64,000 bases of DNA from an uncultured Aquimarina sp. (GCA_947493035.1 CANLOW010000003.1:281193-345192), one strand, 5' to 3'; shown: positions 34,565 to 44,900, numbered from the stretch's first letter. Numbers and translations are program-made. Notes: a model not told the origin generated them from the sequence alone.

Positions 34565-35390
34565 CTTCGGATTGGTTTTCTTCTTTACTTACTTCTACTA
34601 CAGGAATTTCTTCGATGATTTCACCATGGTTATCATCGACTTCTTCTTGTGTAACGGCAGTACCTTTTTCCTCTTTGATAATCTGCAGAATACGAGATTC
34701 CAAGAGACTATTTTCAGCTCGCACTTCCATAACTACTTGAGCTTTTTTAACCAATATGGAAATGATAGCTCCCATAAGTTGTTGTTCAGGAGTAAGCTTT
34801 TTAGCCTTTTTTTGAAGTACCTGTGCTAATAGTGGACGCAGTAACGCTTGATCTTCTTGATCCAGCTTGATACGCTCGACATTGGAGCTATTTTGTTCAT
34901 CAATTAGCTGAATAATCTCTTCGAACTCAAAAAAAGCTTCATGCTTATTAATCTTAACAAAATAGCCTCCTCCAACTTCTAATAAGTTGTTGGTCATGCC
35001 CAGTAACGCATCCGCCGCTTGGGTAGCTTGAGTAGTAGAAATTAAAGCCACTTCCTTTTCTTCTTCTATACCAATTTCTGAAGAAACACTCGTTTCTATT
35101 TCTTGTTCAGGAGCATCTAGTGGTGCTTTTGCTTTTTCCTGGGCAATAGCTTCTTCTGTAGCTTCTCTGAAATCTAGTGGAGTTTCTCTTTCATTATCTT
35201 CTTGTGCTCCTTGAGGTTTCCAAACATTCCAGTTTGGGTTGGTTTCTATCTGTTTTTCACCCCCAATATCTTTTTCAATAACCGGTTGATTTAATGGACT
35301 GGTATCTTCGGTTTGGATATTTTCCAATGTAATTTGATCTGGAGCTTCAGTAAGTACTTGTTGTACTTCTTCTGTAATATTCTCTTGCAT
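34554..35390 (-). CDS. Acidic, partly disordered protein beside the ATPase
   Basis: 278 residues. The first ~125 residues are Glu/Gln/Pro-rich and probably disordered. A folded helical domain spans about 127-235 (QAADALLGMTNNLLEVGGGY, LLRPLLAQVLQKKAKKL), and the tail is acidic again. Composition and position next to the packaging-like ATPase would suit a scaffold or packaging partner (inference). No family recognised. Confidence 0.6.
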   Translation of the reverse strand: MQENITEEVQQVLTEAPDQITLENIQTEDTSPLNQPVIEKDIGGEKQIETNPNWNVWKPQGAQEDNERETPLDFREATEEAIAQEKAKAPLDAPEQEIETSVSSEIGIEEEKEVALISTTQATQAADALLGMTNNLLEVGGGYFVKINKHEAFFEFEEIIQLIDEQNSSNVERIKLDQEDQALLRPLLAQVLQKKAKKLTPEQQLMGAIISILVKKAQVVMEVRAENSLLESRILQIIKEEKGTAVTQEEVDDNHGEIIEEIPVVEVSKEENQSEDAA

Positions 35391-35395
35391 AATGC

Positions 35396-35848
35396 TTAGT
35401 TTAATTTGGCGATAAAATTGATGACATGATCTTCTAGAACACTGAATTTAGAAACGAAGTCTTTGTAGTATTGAGGGATAGAAAGCATTTCATCACACTT
35501 ATGGTAGTTGTATAATATAGCACGTTTAGATTGTCCAAAATGCTCTCCAATAATAGCGTAACTGCTATCTGTATATTTTTTGAGTAAGTAATAGCATGAC
35601 ATACGAGCCTCTTTATATTCTTGCACGACACTTGTATAAAAAGTAGCTTCTTGAAGTTGAAAGACTTCAATACTTTTTGCTTTTAAGAACACCAAAAGAA
35701 GCTTTGCTTTTTCGTCTTCTCTTGTTTTCAACTGTGTATTACTGGCTAGACTATGAATAATCTCTAGCGTTTTGGAGAGACCAAACTTTCCCAATAACTG
35801 ATCGATACCAGTCTGTAAATCGTGATAATTAGGTAGTGATTTTTCCAT
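35396..35848 (-). CDS. DnaA domain-IV-like DNA-binding protein
   Basis: 150 residues, all helical. About residues 80-125 follow the DnaA C-terminal helix-turn-helix: EARMSCYYLLKKYTDSSYAI then IGEHFGQSKRAILYNYHK, where the DnaA RDHTTV signature is replaced by SKRAIL. There is no AAA domain. It may recognise the element's own origin or act as a regulator (inference). It starts the segment leading into the acidic and ATPase genes. Confidence 0.6.
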   Translation of the reverse strand: MEKSLPNYHDLQTGIDQLLGKFGLSKTLEIIHSLASNTQLKTREDEKAKLLLVFLKAKSIEVFQLQEATFYTSVVQEYKEARMSCYYLLKKYTDSSYAIIGEHFGQSKRAILYNYHKCDEMLSIPQYYKDFVSKFSVLEDHVINFIAKLN

Positions 35849-35982
35849 CGTTTGCTACTCAAATATTAAGATACCAAACTAGGGAATGTTGTTTTTTGTC
35901 TGTTTATCAATTGACTTCAATTGATTTTACAGTTTTTTAAAATTCAAATTGAATAGACTTAACTCAATTTTGAAATTCCAAA

Positions 35983-36312
35983 TTAAGATTCTTTATTTTG
36001 ACTAAGTTCAATGTAAAACTGTAACGCTAGTTCATTCGTAGATTCAATGGACTCTAGCTCTACTTTTTCGGTGTATTTCGCTAATATTTTACAGAATAGA
36101 TCTTGAATTGATTCGGTAATTTCAAAACCCATTAGCGCCAATATAACATTAGCTAAATTTGGGTCATACCTAAACCTATCAAACCCTACACTTGCTAAGT
36201 CATCCATAAACTTAGTGCCTTCCAATTCTTTTCGAATCAAAAAAAGAGTAACCTCTTTTTGACTAGATAATTGAAAAAATGAATCGCTGACTTTTTGCAT
36301 TTCTATTTTCAT
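35983..36312 (-). CDS. Unknown helical protein
   Basis: 109 residues, mostly helical and amphipathic, with no membrane helix, Cys cluster or catalytic motif. It lies 20 bp after the Hcp-like gene and about 130 bp before the DnaA-like gene. Nothing suggests a function beyond this context. Confidence 0.5.
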   Translation of the reverse strand: MKIEMQKVSDSFFQLSSQKEVTLFLIRKELEGTKFMDDLASVGFDRFRYDPNLANVILALMGFEITESIQDLFCKILAKYTEKVELESIESTNELALQFYIELSQNKES

Positions 36313-36332
36313 TAACCTTTGCTTTTATGGAT

Positions 36333-36740
36333 TCAATAATTGGATTGTATATTATTTTTAAGATTTTTTGTCACAATCATTTCTCCTACTTTTTGTATCG
36401 CAGGTTTTAGATACAACTCAATAAAAGTAGGTTCCTCTTGTTGGTCATAATTAATATTGAAACCCTCTATAGTAGCTTCCATAAATTCAATATTGTATAG
36501 AATTTTCCCTGGCTTCAAAATTCCATAAACACTAATTTTTCCGCTAATAGTATTTTCTTTTGAGGTAAGTGAATTTAAAAAAAGACAGCTGTTGGCATTT
36601 ACTTTTAAGAATAAGTGTAAATCACCAAACAAAGGAGCACACATGGTATCTGCTAACGATTTAGATTTGGAAACTACAAAACTCTGAGGGTTAAGGACAG
36701 GGAATTCAACACCATTGATAAAAAGACTTGCTTTTGACAT
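36333..36740 (-). CDS. TssD/Hcp-like tube-fold candidate
   Basis: 135 residues from ATG 36740, preferred because MSKASLFINGVEFPVLNPQS resembles the first strands of Bacteroidota T6SS TssD (Hcp) proteins. Further parallels are SGKISVYGIL and LYNIEFMEATIEGFNINYD, matching the TssD order of a G-x-I strand, a K-x-L-x-F-x-x-A strand and a final long strand. No other T6SS gene is nearby, so it may be a tube/adaptor-fold structural protein of the element. A longer start at 36830 exists. Tentative. Confidence 0.45.
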   Translation of the reverse strand: MSKASLFINGVEFPVLNPQSFVVSKSKSLADTMCAPLFGDLHLFLKVNANSCLFLNSLTSKENTISGKISVYGILKPGKILYNIEFMEATIEGFNINYDQQEEPTFIELYLKPAIQKVGEMIVTKNLKNNIQSNY

Positions 36741-37036
36741 ACATAAATCGTTTAATGAAAAAGGATGGAACTTCAACTTATTGTCCGAGAGGTACGACCA
36801 AGTACCTTGTAACAAATAAGAGAAGCCCACCCCATAAAACGAAGTGGGCGTTCAACTTATAATTCTTGTTACAATAATTTTTTGGTCGTTTTCTCGAACA
36901 GAATTATAGCGAAACGCTACAGTATTATATTATATGTTAAGGTTATCCTTCTTTTCTTATATATTTTATTTGAAGCTAAATGTAGTTTTTTCTAGCAAAG
37001 AATCAAAAGTTTTAAAACTACAAAACGGAAGTGAGC

Positions 37037-37528
37037 TTAAATAATATCGTATCTATACCTAAAAACTTCGGTACGAATAATACGGTATTTACCGATAGTA
37101 GTATCCCAGCCTAGTGGAGTTTGTAATCCCCGCTTTTTAAATTCAGAACGAGAAATATTGGTGGTTGTCCCTTTTTCTAAAAGCTCTTTGAGTATGATTT
37201 CGTCTGGAGATAATTTTTTCGTCTTTGGTACTAATATCTTATTTTTTGGTGAATCTACCTTTTCTTCAATTACTTCAGACTTAGTAATTTCTTCTTCGAT
37301 TTCATTAAAAGTTAGCTTATCAGCATATTCTTCTTCTATATCTTCTAAAATTTCTAAGTCTAATGCTTCAAGCTCTGTTAGTAGATTTCCTTTTTCACAA
37401 TCAGATACCGTATCTAATAATTGTTGCATTCGATTGAAAATTTCGATTTTCTCCTGAATGGGCTGTAAAAGTAAAGGTATTTCTAATTGATTTCGTTTTA
37501 AAAATAGTAGGTGTTCAATTCGTTTCAT
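37037..37528 (-). CDS. Unknown charged protein with possible C-terminal wHTH
   Basis: 163 residues. The N-terminal part is helical (LLFLKRNQLEIPLLLQPIQE), the middle is Glu/Lys-rich and probably disordered, and the last ~55 residues (ILKELLEKGTTTNISRSEFK, then GKYRIIRTEVFRYRY) could be a small winged helix. About 200 bp of gene-free sequence with two small hairpins separates it from the Hcp-like gene. Not recognised. Confidence 0.5.
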   Translation of the reverse strand: MKRIEHLLFLKRNQLEIPLLLQPIQEKIEIFNRMQQLLDTVSDCEKGNLLTELEALDLEILEDIEEEYADKLTFNEIEEEITKSEVIEEKVDSPKNKILVPKTKKLSPDEIILKELLEKGTTTNISRSEFKKRGLQTPLGWDTTIGKYRIIRTEVFRYRYDII

Positions 37529-37538
37529 AGGATTGGGA

Positions 37539-37784
37539 TTAAGCAGTGACTAATGAGGTAGTGTTGGTTTCTAAGGAACTTTCAATAATATTAGAAAGTG
37601 CAGCAGTTGCTACTGAAGTTAGTAGTACAATTCCTGCTGTTTTCACAAGCTCATTGCCTTTAGGAACTTGAAATTTGAACTTCTCGCTTTTAGAATTCTT
37701 CCCTAAATTATAATAGATAAGTGCTTCTGCTAGTCCGATAGCGAGTCCTGCACCTGTAATAATCATTACTTTCTTGTTCATCAT
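37539..37784 (-). CDS. Small two-helix membrane protein
   Basis: 81 residues. Two hydrophobic helices (about 5-24, VMIITGAGLAIGLAEALIYY, and about 45-65, GIVLLTSVATAALSNII) are joined by a basic loop. It is located in the early/middle part of the element rather than the late cluster. Start overlaps the stop of the upstream gene. Role unknown. Confidence 0.55.
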   Translation of the reverse strand: MMNKKVMIITGAGLAIGLAEALIYYNLGKNSKSEKFKFQVPKGNELVKTAGIVLLTSVATAALSNIIESSLETNTTSLVTA

Positions 37785-38362
37785 TATTTCTTTTCGATTA
37801 CTTTTTCGTATTTGCCTTTAATATCTTCTTGGCCTTGTTCCGTTTTTAGATCACTCATGCGAAATACATTCATAATTCCTCGATGTGCTCTCAATAATAT
37901 TTTGCGTGCTTCTTTTTGCACTTCCTTATTTTCTTTAAGCGAAGGTGGAACTAGATTAGAAATAGAAATGAAATGACCTTTTATTTTGGAATGCCTAGTA
38001 GGCTTTTTCTTTTTTGGTTGTCCTTTTCGCTTCTCTTCGTTATACGCTTTGATTTTAGCACGACAGACTTTAATATCTTTATCCAAAGCTTTTAAGTCAG
38101 CATCAATAGATTTAATCGTCGGCTTGTCGTCTGTTGCTTTTTCAGTTATAGGTTTCTTTTCAGAAGTCGCATTATTTATCGCTTCTGGTGCGCTCTTTTG
38201 TACTAAAGCATATACTTTTTCAATATTTTCTTTCGCAATTTCTTCAAAAGCTTTTTTATCCGAAGTTTTCTGGTAGTCTTCTAAAATAGATTTAACGGCA
38301 GCTTGTAGTAAAGTAGGTTGTACTTTTTCTACATCCAAGGCTAGTAATTGTTGTATCGTCAT
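37784..38362 (-). CDS. Unknown Lys-rich helical protein
   Basis: 192 residues. Helical N-terminal domain (about 1-60), a disordered Lys/Thr/Glu linker, a coiled coil (about 83-112), a strongly basic GQPKKKKPTRHSKIKG stretch, and a final helical part with KILLRAHRGIMNVFRM. The basic region suggests nucleic acid contact. No family recognised. Confidence 0.5.
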   Translation of the reverse strand: MTIQQLLALDVEKVQPTLLQAAVKSILEDYQKTSDKKAFEEIAKENIEKVYALVQKSAPEAINNATSEKKPITEKATDDKPTIKSIDADLKALDKDIKVCRAKIKAYNEEKRKGQPKKKKPTRHSKIKGHFISISNLVPPSLKENKEVQKEARKILLRAHRGIMNVFRMSDLKTEQGQEDIKGKYEKVIEKK

Positions 38363-38365
38363 AAT

Positions 38366-38680
38366 TTAAGCAGCAATTTGTAGTTCTAATTCTAATAAGG
38401 CTAAGGAACGAGCACGTTCTTGTTCTTGAATACGCAGCAATTCTTTAGAGGTTGTTTTCGGTTTTTTGTTTTTTGTTCCATTTTGATAAATCTCGTAAAG
38501 CAGCTTATCAGCTTCTAGAGCTTTTTCGTCTGCTTTTTCAAAATGACTAGAATTATTACGAATAACCTCCCATGCTTTTACTAAATTCAAAGGGCTCCCC
38601 GTTAGCTCTTTAATTTCTTTTTGATTGGTAATGCCAATCTGCTTTAGTTGTTCTTTTGGTAAATCTTTGGTCTTGTACAT
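38366..38680 (-). CDS. Unknown small helical protein
   Basis: 104 residues, predicted all-helical and charged, with no membrane segment. It starts MYKTKDLPKEQLKQIG. It is separated by 3 bp from both neighbours, so it is part of a compact operon. No function can be assigned. Confidence 0.5.
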   Translation of the reverse strand: MYKTKDLPKEQLKQIGITNQKEIKELTGSPLNLVKAWEVIRNNSSHFEKADEKALEADKLLYEIYQNGTKNKKPKTTSKELLRIQEQERARSLALLELELQIAA

Positions 38681-38683
38681 AAT

Positions 38684-39010
38684 TTATAAGGTATGATCGA
38701 TGGCAAATTTTTGATGGTATAAAGGTTCTAAAGACCATAAAAAATCATTTGCTTCTTCTTGATTGCTATAATGAATAGAACATTTTTGTGAGATCCCGTC
38801 TACATCAAAACATTCGTATCGATAGCATTGCATAGGCTTTTCAAAATCTGTAAGATCAATGCAGGTCCAACGTAAAATCAAGCTATTAGGACGCATACTA
38901 GAAACCATAATTTGAAAGTCTCTACAAGTTGTTGGAGTTTCTTTGTTTAAGATCATTGCTCGATCCATAATCTTTGAAATCACGGATTGTTGTAGCAGAA
39001 TTTCACTCAT
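38684..39010 (-). CDS. Unknown alpha/beta protein
   Basis: 108 residues with alternating beta strands in the middle (FQIMVSSMRPNSLILRWTC, YRYECFDVDG) and Cys residues at irregular spacing. No recognised motif. It overlaps the stop of the upstream VWA-like gene by 4 bp, which supports it as a real gene. Confidence 0.5.
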   Translation of the reverse strand: MSEILLQQSVISKIMDRAMILNKETPTTCRDFQIMVSSMRPNSLILRWTCIDLTDFEKPMQCYRYECFDVDGISQKCSIHYSNQEEANDFLWSLEPLYHQKFAIDHTL

Positions 39011-40008
39011 AGCGCTTGGGTATAATTTTCAATAATTTTTGATACTTCTTTAACTGCTGCATCTATAGAGTAACTCTGCTCGAAGACCATTCCTTTTAAT
39101 CCCGTAGCAGATAAAAAGTCTTTTCCCATATTAGCGTGTATTTGACCTAAACTATTAGGGATATTCAGCTTAAAGACATTAGCCGTACAAATGAGACTTT
39201 TGAATCCTTGGTATCGAAAAAACATAGGATCGGAAGCTAAAAGCAGTAATTGATTGGTATTTAAAACATCTTGAAATCGCTTTACTTTTATCACTTGCAT
39301 TAGGGTGTGCTTCATAAATTTAGTCCCGAACATCACATTTACTTCTACGGGTATGTTACGTTCTTCTAAAAACTGTACAAGCTCGTTACACGCTAAACCG
39401 ACATACAAAAGTTCCCTACCCTTTCGTTGTGCATTAGCTCCTGCCAAAATATATAACTGCAACGCAGGCAAATGGCTTTGTTGTTTTTCATGAAAAGCAT
39501 ATACCTTTTTTACTGATGTTCGTGCTCTTTTATAACCTAGCTCAATATTCATTTGACTTATATTTTGCTGAACAGGAGTTTCCATATTAACACTAAACAT
39601 TTTGAACATACCCATGGCAGCCTTATCAAAAGAGAAAACACCCAAGCCTTTATCATTGTAACTCAATTGAGGTTTGGGTAGTTTTTCTTGAGAAAGTCTA
39701 TTGAGATAAGGAGTCAGTTTACCTTTAAGCTTGGGACGAATTTCTTCAAGAAGATGCATTGCTGTAAAAGTTTTATGATCTTCTAAAACATCTATAGTTT
39801 CAGGAATTTCGCTACCAAACCAATCTCTTTTATCACGAATAACTTGTTGTGCATAAGAAACTATCTGCTTCCAAACATTTTGATTATTAGTATTAAATTG
39901 CTGTGATTCTAAATCACAAAAGGCACGAAAATCACTTACACTATTAAAGTTTAGATAGTGGTAATTTTCTTGTCCTTTTCGGATAGTATGTTTTTGATAA
40001 GCCCTCAC
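39007..40008 (-). CDS. Probable VWA-like partner of the MoxR ATPase (DUF7192-like)
   Basis: 333 residues. The central section has the alternating strand/helix pattern of a VWA-like domain, including LACNELVQFLEERNIPVEVN (a helix followed by a strand at about 210-235) and LLLLASDPMFFRY. MoxR-type ATPases are usually encoded with VWA proteins, and phage-borne pairs exist (family knowledge). A MoxR gene lies 1 kb upstream. The classic DxSxS metal motif is not visible, so the call is inferential. Confidence 0.5.
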   Translation of the reverse strand: MRAYQKHTIRKGQENYHYLNFNSVSDFRAFCDLESQQFNTNNQNVWKQIVSYAQQVIRDKRDWFGSEIPETIDVLEDHKTFTAMHLLEEIRPKLKGKLTPYLNRLSQEKLPKPQLSYNDKGLGVFSFDKAAMGMFKMFSVNMETPVQQNISQMNIELGYKRARTSVKKVYAFHEKQQSHLPALQLYILAGANAQRKGRELLYVGLACNELVQFLEERNIPVEVNVMFGTKFMKHTLMQVIKVKRFQDVLNTNQLLLLASDPMFFRYQGFKSLICTANVFKLNIPNSLGQIHANMGKDFLSATGLKGMVFEQSYSIDAAVKEVSKIIENYTQAL

Positions 40009-40077
40009 TTTTATTAAAAGTAAGTGAGATTATATAGTTATAATAAAGTCAAATATGTAGTTCGGAACGTAAATAAC

Positions 40078-40944
40078 TTAATACTGTAAAAATGTTTTTT
40101 TTATTGATGGAATATCAATTGTATTAGTCATTATTTTTTTAATAATCAATTCGAAAATAGTTGTATGATAAATCGTGTTAGGATTTGAATCAGGAAATTC
40201 TTTTAGTCCTAACTCAAATATTTCTATCCCACAATAAAAGAAACGCCCATTTTGAATATGGCACGAAATAGTTTGTTCAAAATTTCTTTCATTTACCTTT
40301 GAATTATTAAATAATTTTTCGTGTTTCACAAAAAGAAATAAAACTATCACAGAATCTACTTCTGTAAGATTAATAAAATATTTAAGCACTTCACTCGAAA
40401 TGAAATGATGCTTTATTACTTCAATTATTATCTTTGGGCGGTTTTTTGTAAACCCTAACTCTAAAGGTATACCTACAATATCATTTCTTGTATAAGTTCT
40501 TTCTGTAATTTGATTTACTACTTCAGTATTCCATAAATACTGTCTGGCATCAATTACTGGCAATGGTTTTTTTCTTTGTTCACTAGAAAAATCCCATTGA
40601 TTAAATTCAATCGTATTGTTAGTGAATAGTAGTTTTTTTGTTTCAGTCCTATTATCTTTTTCTAGACAAATCTTTTTAAGGAAACGCTCAATGAATAGGT
40701 CATGCTCTTCATCTTCCCTAGTTAGGAAAAGATTCGAAGAATTATTAGGTTCATAAAAATGCCTTAAACCGTTCGGTGTTAGTCTTTCCCTAACCTTTAG
40801 GTCAAAGATTTCGGAAGTGTCAAGAAAATCTTTTTTATTCTTAGCAAATGTGAAACCTTTGTCGTCTTGAATATCATGAACTGTTATTTCTTTTCTATTA
40901 CCATACGAATCAAAATAAATAGCACTTTTCCATTTAACATCCAT
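40078..40944 (-). CDS. Unknown protein, weak PD-(D/E)xK-like motif
   Basis: 288 residues, lower in Ala/Gly and richer in Asn/Ile/Phe than its neighbours. Around residue 165, RNDIVGIPLELGF is followed by KIIIEVIKHHF, recalling the D...ExK order of restriction-type nucleases (CoiA-like), although K is displaced by one residue. It has non-coding gaps on both sides (36 and 69 bp) where other genes overlap, which suggests a later insertion as cargo. Function uncertain. Confidence 0.45.
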   Translation of the reverse strand: MDVKWKSAIYFDSYGNRKEITVHDIQDDKGFTFAKNKKDFLDTSEIFDLKVRERLTPNGLRHFYEPNNSSNLFLTREDEEHDLFIERFLKKICLEKDNRTETKKLLFTNNTIEFNQWDFSSEQRKKPLPVIDARQYLWNTEVVNQITERTYTRNDIVGIPLELGFTKNRPKIIIEVIKHHFISSEVLKYFINLTEVDSVIVLFLFVKHEKLFNNSKVNERNFEQTISCHIQNGRFFYCGIEIFELGLKEFPDSNPNTIYHTTIFELIIKKIMTNTIDIPSIKKTFLQY

Positions 40945-40980
40945 ATTTATAGAATTATTTCATTCTAATATATTGAAAAT

Positions 40981-41931
40981 TCAACTAATACGCCTTTTAA
41001 ACTCTGTAATAAACTCCTGCTTCATAGTACTCCCTTTATAAGAATTTAAAAAAGCTTCTAAGTTTATTTCTTCTCTGATTTGAATTCCCTTTTCTTGATT
41101 CATGGCTAGGAAATAGCTTTCTAAGGCATCTTTCAACGTTTTACCATTGGGTACTTTTTTATAGGTTTTTCCAAACTCATCTTTCATACCCGTTTCTCGT
41201 TTCATTTCGAGCTCGTAGATACGCTCGATATTGAGCATAGTTCGAAGGGTCATAATATCTTCGGTATCATCGTTATTCAGAGATTTCCCTTCATAATTCA
41301 AAATAGCTTTTCTAATCTTATGACAGATTCCATAGACATTTGGATACACAATCGAACGTTCTAAGGTTTCGTTAAAACCAATGCGGTAAATGCAGCCACT
41401 AAATCGATCTAACAAAGAAGCATCTTGTTTATTATTTCCAACATAGTTGGCGCTAATACCTTTACCTATAACATTACCTGTAGCAATGCATCCAAAGTCA
41501 CGATGCTTTTTTACTGGATCATTTTTTCCATTGAAAATAATTGCGCCTTCCTTGGCACTTTTAGCTAAAGCATCGTTCAATAGTCCAGCGGTATTGGCAT
41601 CTAGCTTAGGCATTTCATCTAAAATGAGGATTCTACCATCTCTCCAAGCTTCAATAAGTGCCCCTTCTTTGTAACCTTCCATAGTCTGACCTCCCTTTAT
41701 ATCTATTGGTGAAGTCCATTGGTTACAATTAATCGTAACAAATGGCGGTTCTTTTCCATCGGTTTCACTTCTACCATGGAGTGCATATGCAACTTTTTCT
41801 CCCAAGGTGGTTTTTCCTGTTCCTGCGCTTCCTACTAAATAAGGGTTATTACCCACACTTAGATCGTCGAGTATTTTCATAAACTGTGGAATTTGTTCCA
41901 CTTCAGGAATATCTAATTTTCTTTGATTCAT
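40981..41931 (-). CDS. MoxR-type AAA+ ATPase
   Basis: 316 residues. Walker A (VGSAGTGKTTLGE, K40), Walker B D105-E106 (ILILDEMPKLD), and sensor region with CIATGN. It belongs to the MoxR/dynein-related AAA+ group, which remodel protein complexes together with VWA partners. It overlaps the helicase gene by 4 bp, so it is expressed with it. The likely partner is the 333-residue protein at 39007-40008. Confidence 0.85.
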   Translation of the reverse strand: MNQRKLDIPEVEQIPQFMKILDDLSVGNNPYLVGSAGTGKTTLGEKVAYALHGRSETDGKEPPFVTINCNQWTSPIDIKGGQTMEGYKEGALIEAWRDGRILILDEMPKLDANTAGLLNDALAKSAKEGAIIFNGKNDPVKKHRDFGCIATGNVIGKGISANYVGNNKQDASLLDRFSGCIYRIGFNETLERSIVYPNVYGICHKIRKAILNYEGKSLNNDDTEDIMTLRTMLNIERIYELEMKRETGMKDEFGKTYKKVPNGKTLKDALESYFLAMNQEKGIQIREEINLEAFLNSYKGSTMKQEFITEFKRRIS

Positions 41932-44900
41932 CGTAAGGCTAATTGTAATTGATTTAATATTTCATCGATATCAGCTATCGGACTTATGACATCTTCAAAA
42001 AAAATACGTCCTAATTCTAAAGGCGTATATCTTCCAAAAACAAACTCTGCATTCCCATCTTCATGAGGATGATTCCAAATAAAATAACCTAATATTTCAA
42101 TGGCTTCATGTAAGGATTTCCGAGAAGCTTCTTTAATAATTGCATTAAAATCACTCTTTAAACCGCTATTTACTGTAACTTTTTTCCATGCTCGATATGG
42201 AATTTCTGGAGTTTTAAATACAGGAATTAATGAATAGTTGTAACGTTCTTTGTCGGATAAAAAGCGATTGAATTGTACTAGTCCAAAAGGATATATTTCA
42301 TTCGGTTCCTGGTAATTCACAAAACCAGCAGATGGATTACTTCCTTGACCATAAGCTCTTCCCAATTCATACAAGAACTTCCCTTTCTTATCTGATGTAG
42401 TGGCTTCCCAATCCGTTTCATTTTCGATTTCCCAATCTTCTAGCTCTTTAGCAGCTCCCATATATTTTACACCATAAAAATTTAGACGCTTTAAAAAAGC
42501 TTCAATTTTTTCTTGGTGTATTGGTGCTGTCATTTCACCTGCATTTTGAACAAAATCAGCTAGTTCATCTTTATCTTGATCTGATTCTTTTTTTATCAAT
42601 CTTCTAAGGAAGGGATCTATAGCTGCTTTATACAAACTAGACTTATTCAAATACACCTGAAAATATTGGCTACTGATGCGCTTGATAGTAAAAACAAGTT
42701 CGTGATCTTTAAAGAAGTCGTCTACAGCAAGTGCTTGTATTGTAGATAAGGCATCACTAATGGGTAATAAAGCTGTTTTGGTTTCACCATCTTTTCCATA
42801 TTCCCGTGACATTAATATGCCATTCTTAATAATTCCCTCCTTGGTATTGAACTTAATGAGTTTATTCTGCGTGCCTATTTGGTTAGAAGCTCCAACAATA
42901 TTTTCTGTTAAAATATGTCGTCGCTCTCTTTTAGAAGAAGCACTTTTTATAATAGCATTCCATTCTAATTGTACATATTGAATTTCTTCCTCCGAAATAT
43001 CTTTACTAGTAGTATAGATTTGACTTAAAAAGGCTTGTTCTGCAGGTTGTAGTGTGTAAGTCAATAATTTCCGAGCATCAGCAACTGCAAATTTGAATTG
43101 GATATTACTATAGGTGTAAGGGTTCTTGGTACGTTTTCCAATAGACACTCCTAAAAAAATTCCCCAAGAAGGTTTTAAGGTAGATCCTATAAAAGGTATT
43201 TTTACAACATCGCCAATTAACCAAAAGTTTAAAAAGCGCTGAATCGTTCGCTGAATGTTTTCCAAACCTGCGATATAGATAGCTAATTCTGTTGTTTTTT
43301 CATGAATTAGAGCTTCTAATTTATTTCGATCTGATTTTAATTTTTCGTTAACTTCAAGCGTATTATTTGCAGACTGATTGGGAAGTTGATCTCGATCTCT
43401 CTTCAATCGCTCTATTGCGTTTAGCTTGGTTGCTTTTCTCTTTTCAATCAATTTTGGAAATGATTGCTGTAACTCATCTTCCTGCTTTAATCGAATTTGT
43501 ATCGGCTTTTCTCCATTTAGAATTTCCTGCAATCGCTCATCGACTTGTTGTTTGGTAAAAGGACGTTTTAAATTATTGATGATCGTTACATCTCGTACCG
43601 TGTCTTTTCCAAAAGGAGTATTCCCTTCATTTCCTTTTTGAAATAGATAACGCTTTTTAACTTCAGCATCTAAGGGTAGAAATTCCGTTTCTAAATCATA
43701 AGTGCCTTGTTGTTTTTCTAAGGTAACCTGATGTTGGTAGCGTTCTAATAAATCATCATAAAGAGCATCTTGTTCCTCAACATTTAATAGCCCTGCTCTT
43801 CCTGTCAATTGTCGAATAGCTCCTTGTTTGGTTTCACTACGCTCAAAATACACATTTCCGTACTTATCTCTTTTCTTATTATAAGTAGGATGTCCTAATT
43901 GCTCTAATAAATGTGAATGTTCATCAATCCAATTCCAAGCAGCAATATCTCCATACTTATTTAAGAAATCGGCACTTTTTAAGGTTTCGTCATTGGTTTT
44001 TTGTGATCCTGTGGTATTTGCATCTAATGACTTTAATTTAGACTTGAGCATAGTCATTAGTCGCTTTTCTGTTGGTATATCACTCGTGATATAATAGTAT
44101 TCAGGCATTACCACTTGCCCTGTACGATTGATACGTCCTCTCTTTTGAATCTCTGTATTGATATCCAATTCAAATTGATGTACGATCATAGCACGTTGAC
44201 GTTGATCTAGAAAATCTTTACTTGCATGTGCCGATGATCCTGTACTACCACTCTGATTAATAAGTAATACATCAAAATCACCTTTATTGAATAGTCGAAA
44301 AGAACGTTCTGTATTACTTCGAAATGCAGTAACTCTCGGAATTTCTTCAGAAAGATCTACACGTTGGTTTCTTCCTGTAACTTCCGCTACTTTAAAATAA
44401 GTGTCTTTATGTCCACCTAAATGTTTAGGCTTTTTAGCCTGCTCAAGCAAATGAATCAATTCATCAATTGGAGAAATACTTAAGCCCGAAGCTTCGAGCA
44501 ACATTCGTTTTTTAAGATCATGATACACTTTTTGTCCTGTTTGAGGAAGTGCTTCTAAGGCAATTTTCTCTTTGGTCTTCGTACCATCAATTTGGGTATA
44601 GTTGTAATAAAAAATACCATCTAATCCTTTGACAAGTGTTCTTACAAAATCTAGTTCTTCTCTTGGGATTTCATCACCACTCACTAAATTCAAATCCTTT
44701 AAAAACGAACCCATAGTAGATTTAAAAGCGATCACTACTTTTTTATCTTCCTTTAGAAGTTTTATCGTAAAATATGCTACTTCTTGTACTTTTAATGCAA
44801 ATAGCATTTGATCTACGATATTGAATACTCTGGAGAAATAAGGCGATTGTTTTACACCGAGACCTCTTGGCTTGCTTTTCAAATGTTCCCCTTGCGCTTT

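Noticed and set aside
36790..36849. Two small hairpins upstream of the Hcp-like gene considered as terminators
   Set aside because: Stems of 6 bp without T-runs. One overlaps the alternative start of the gene.
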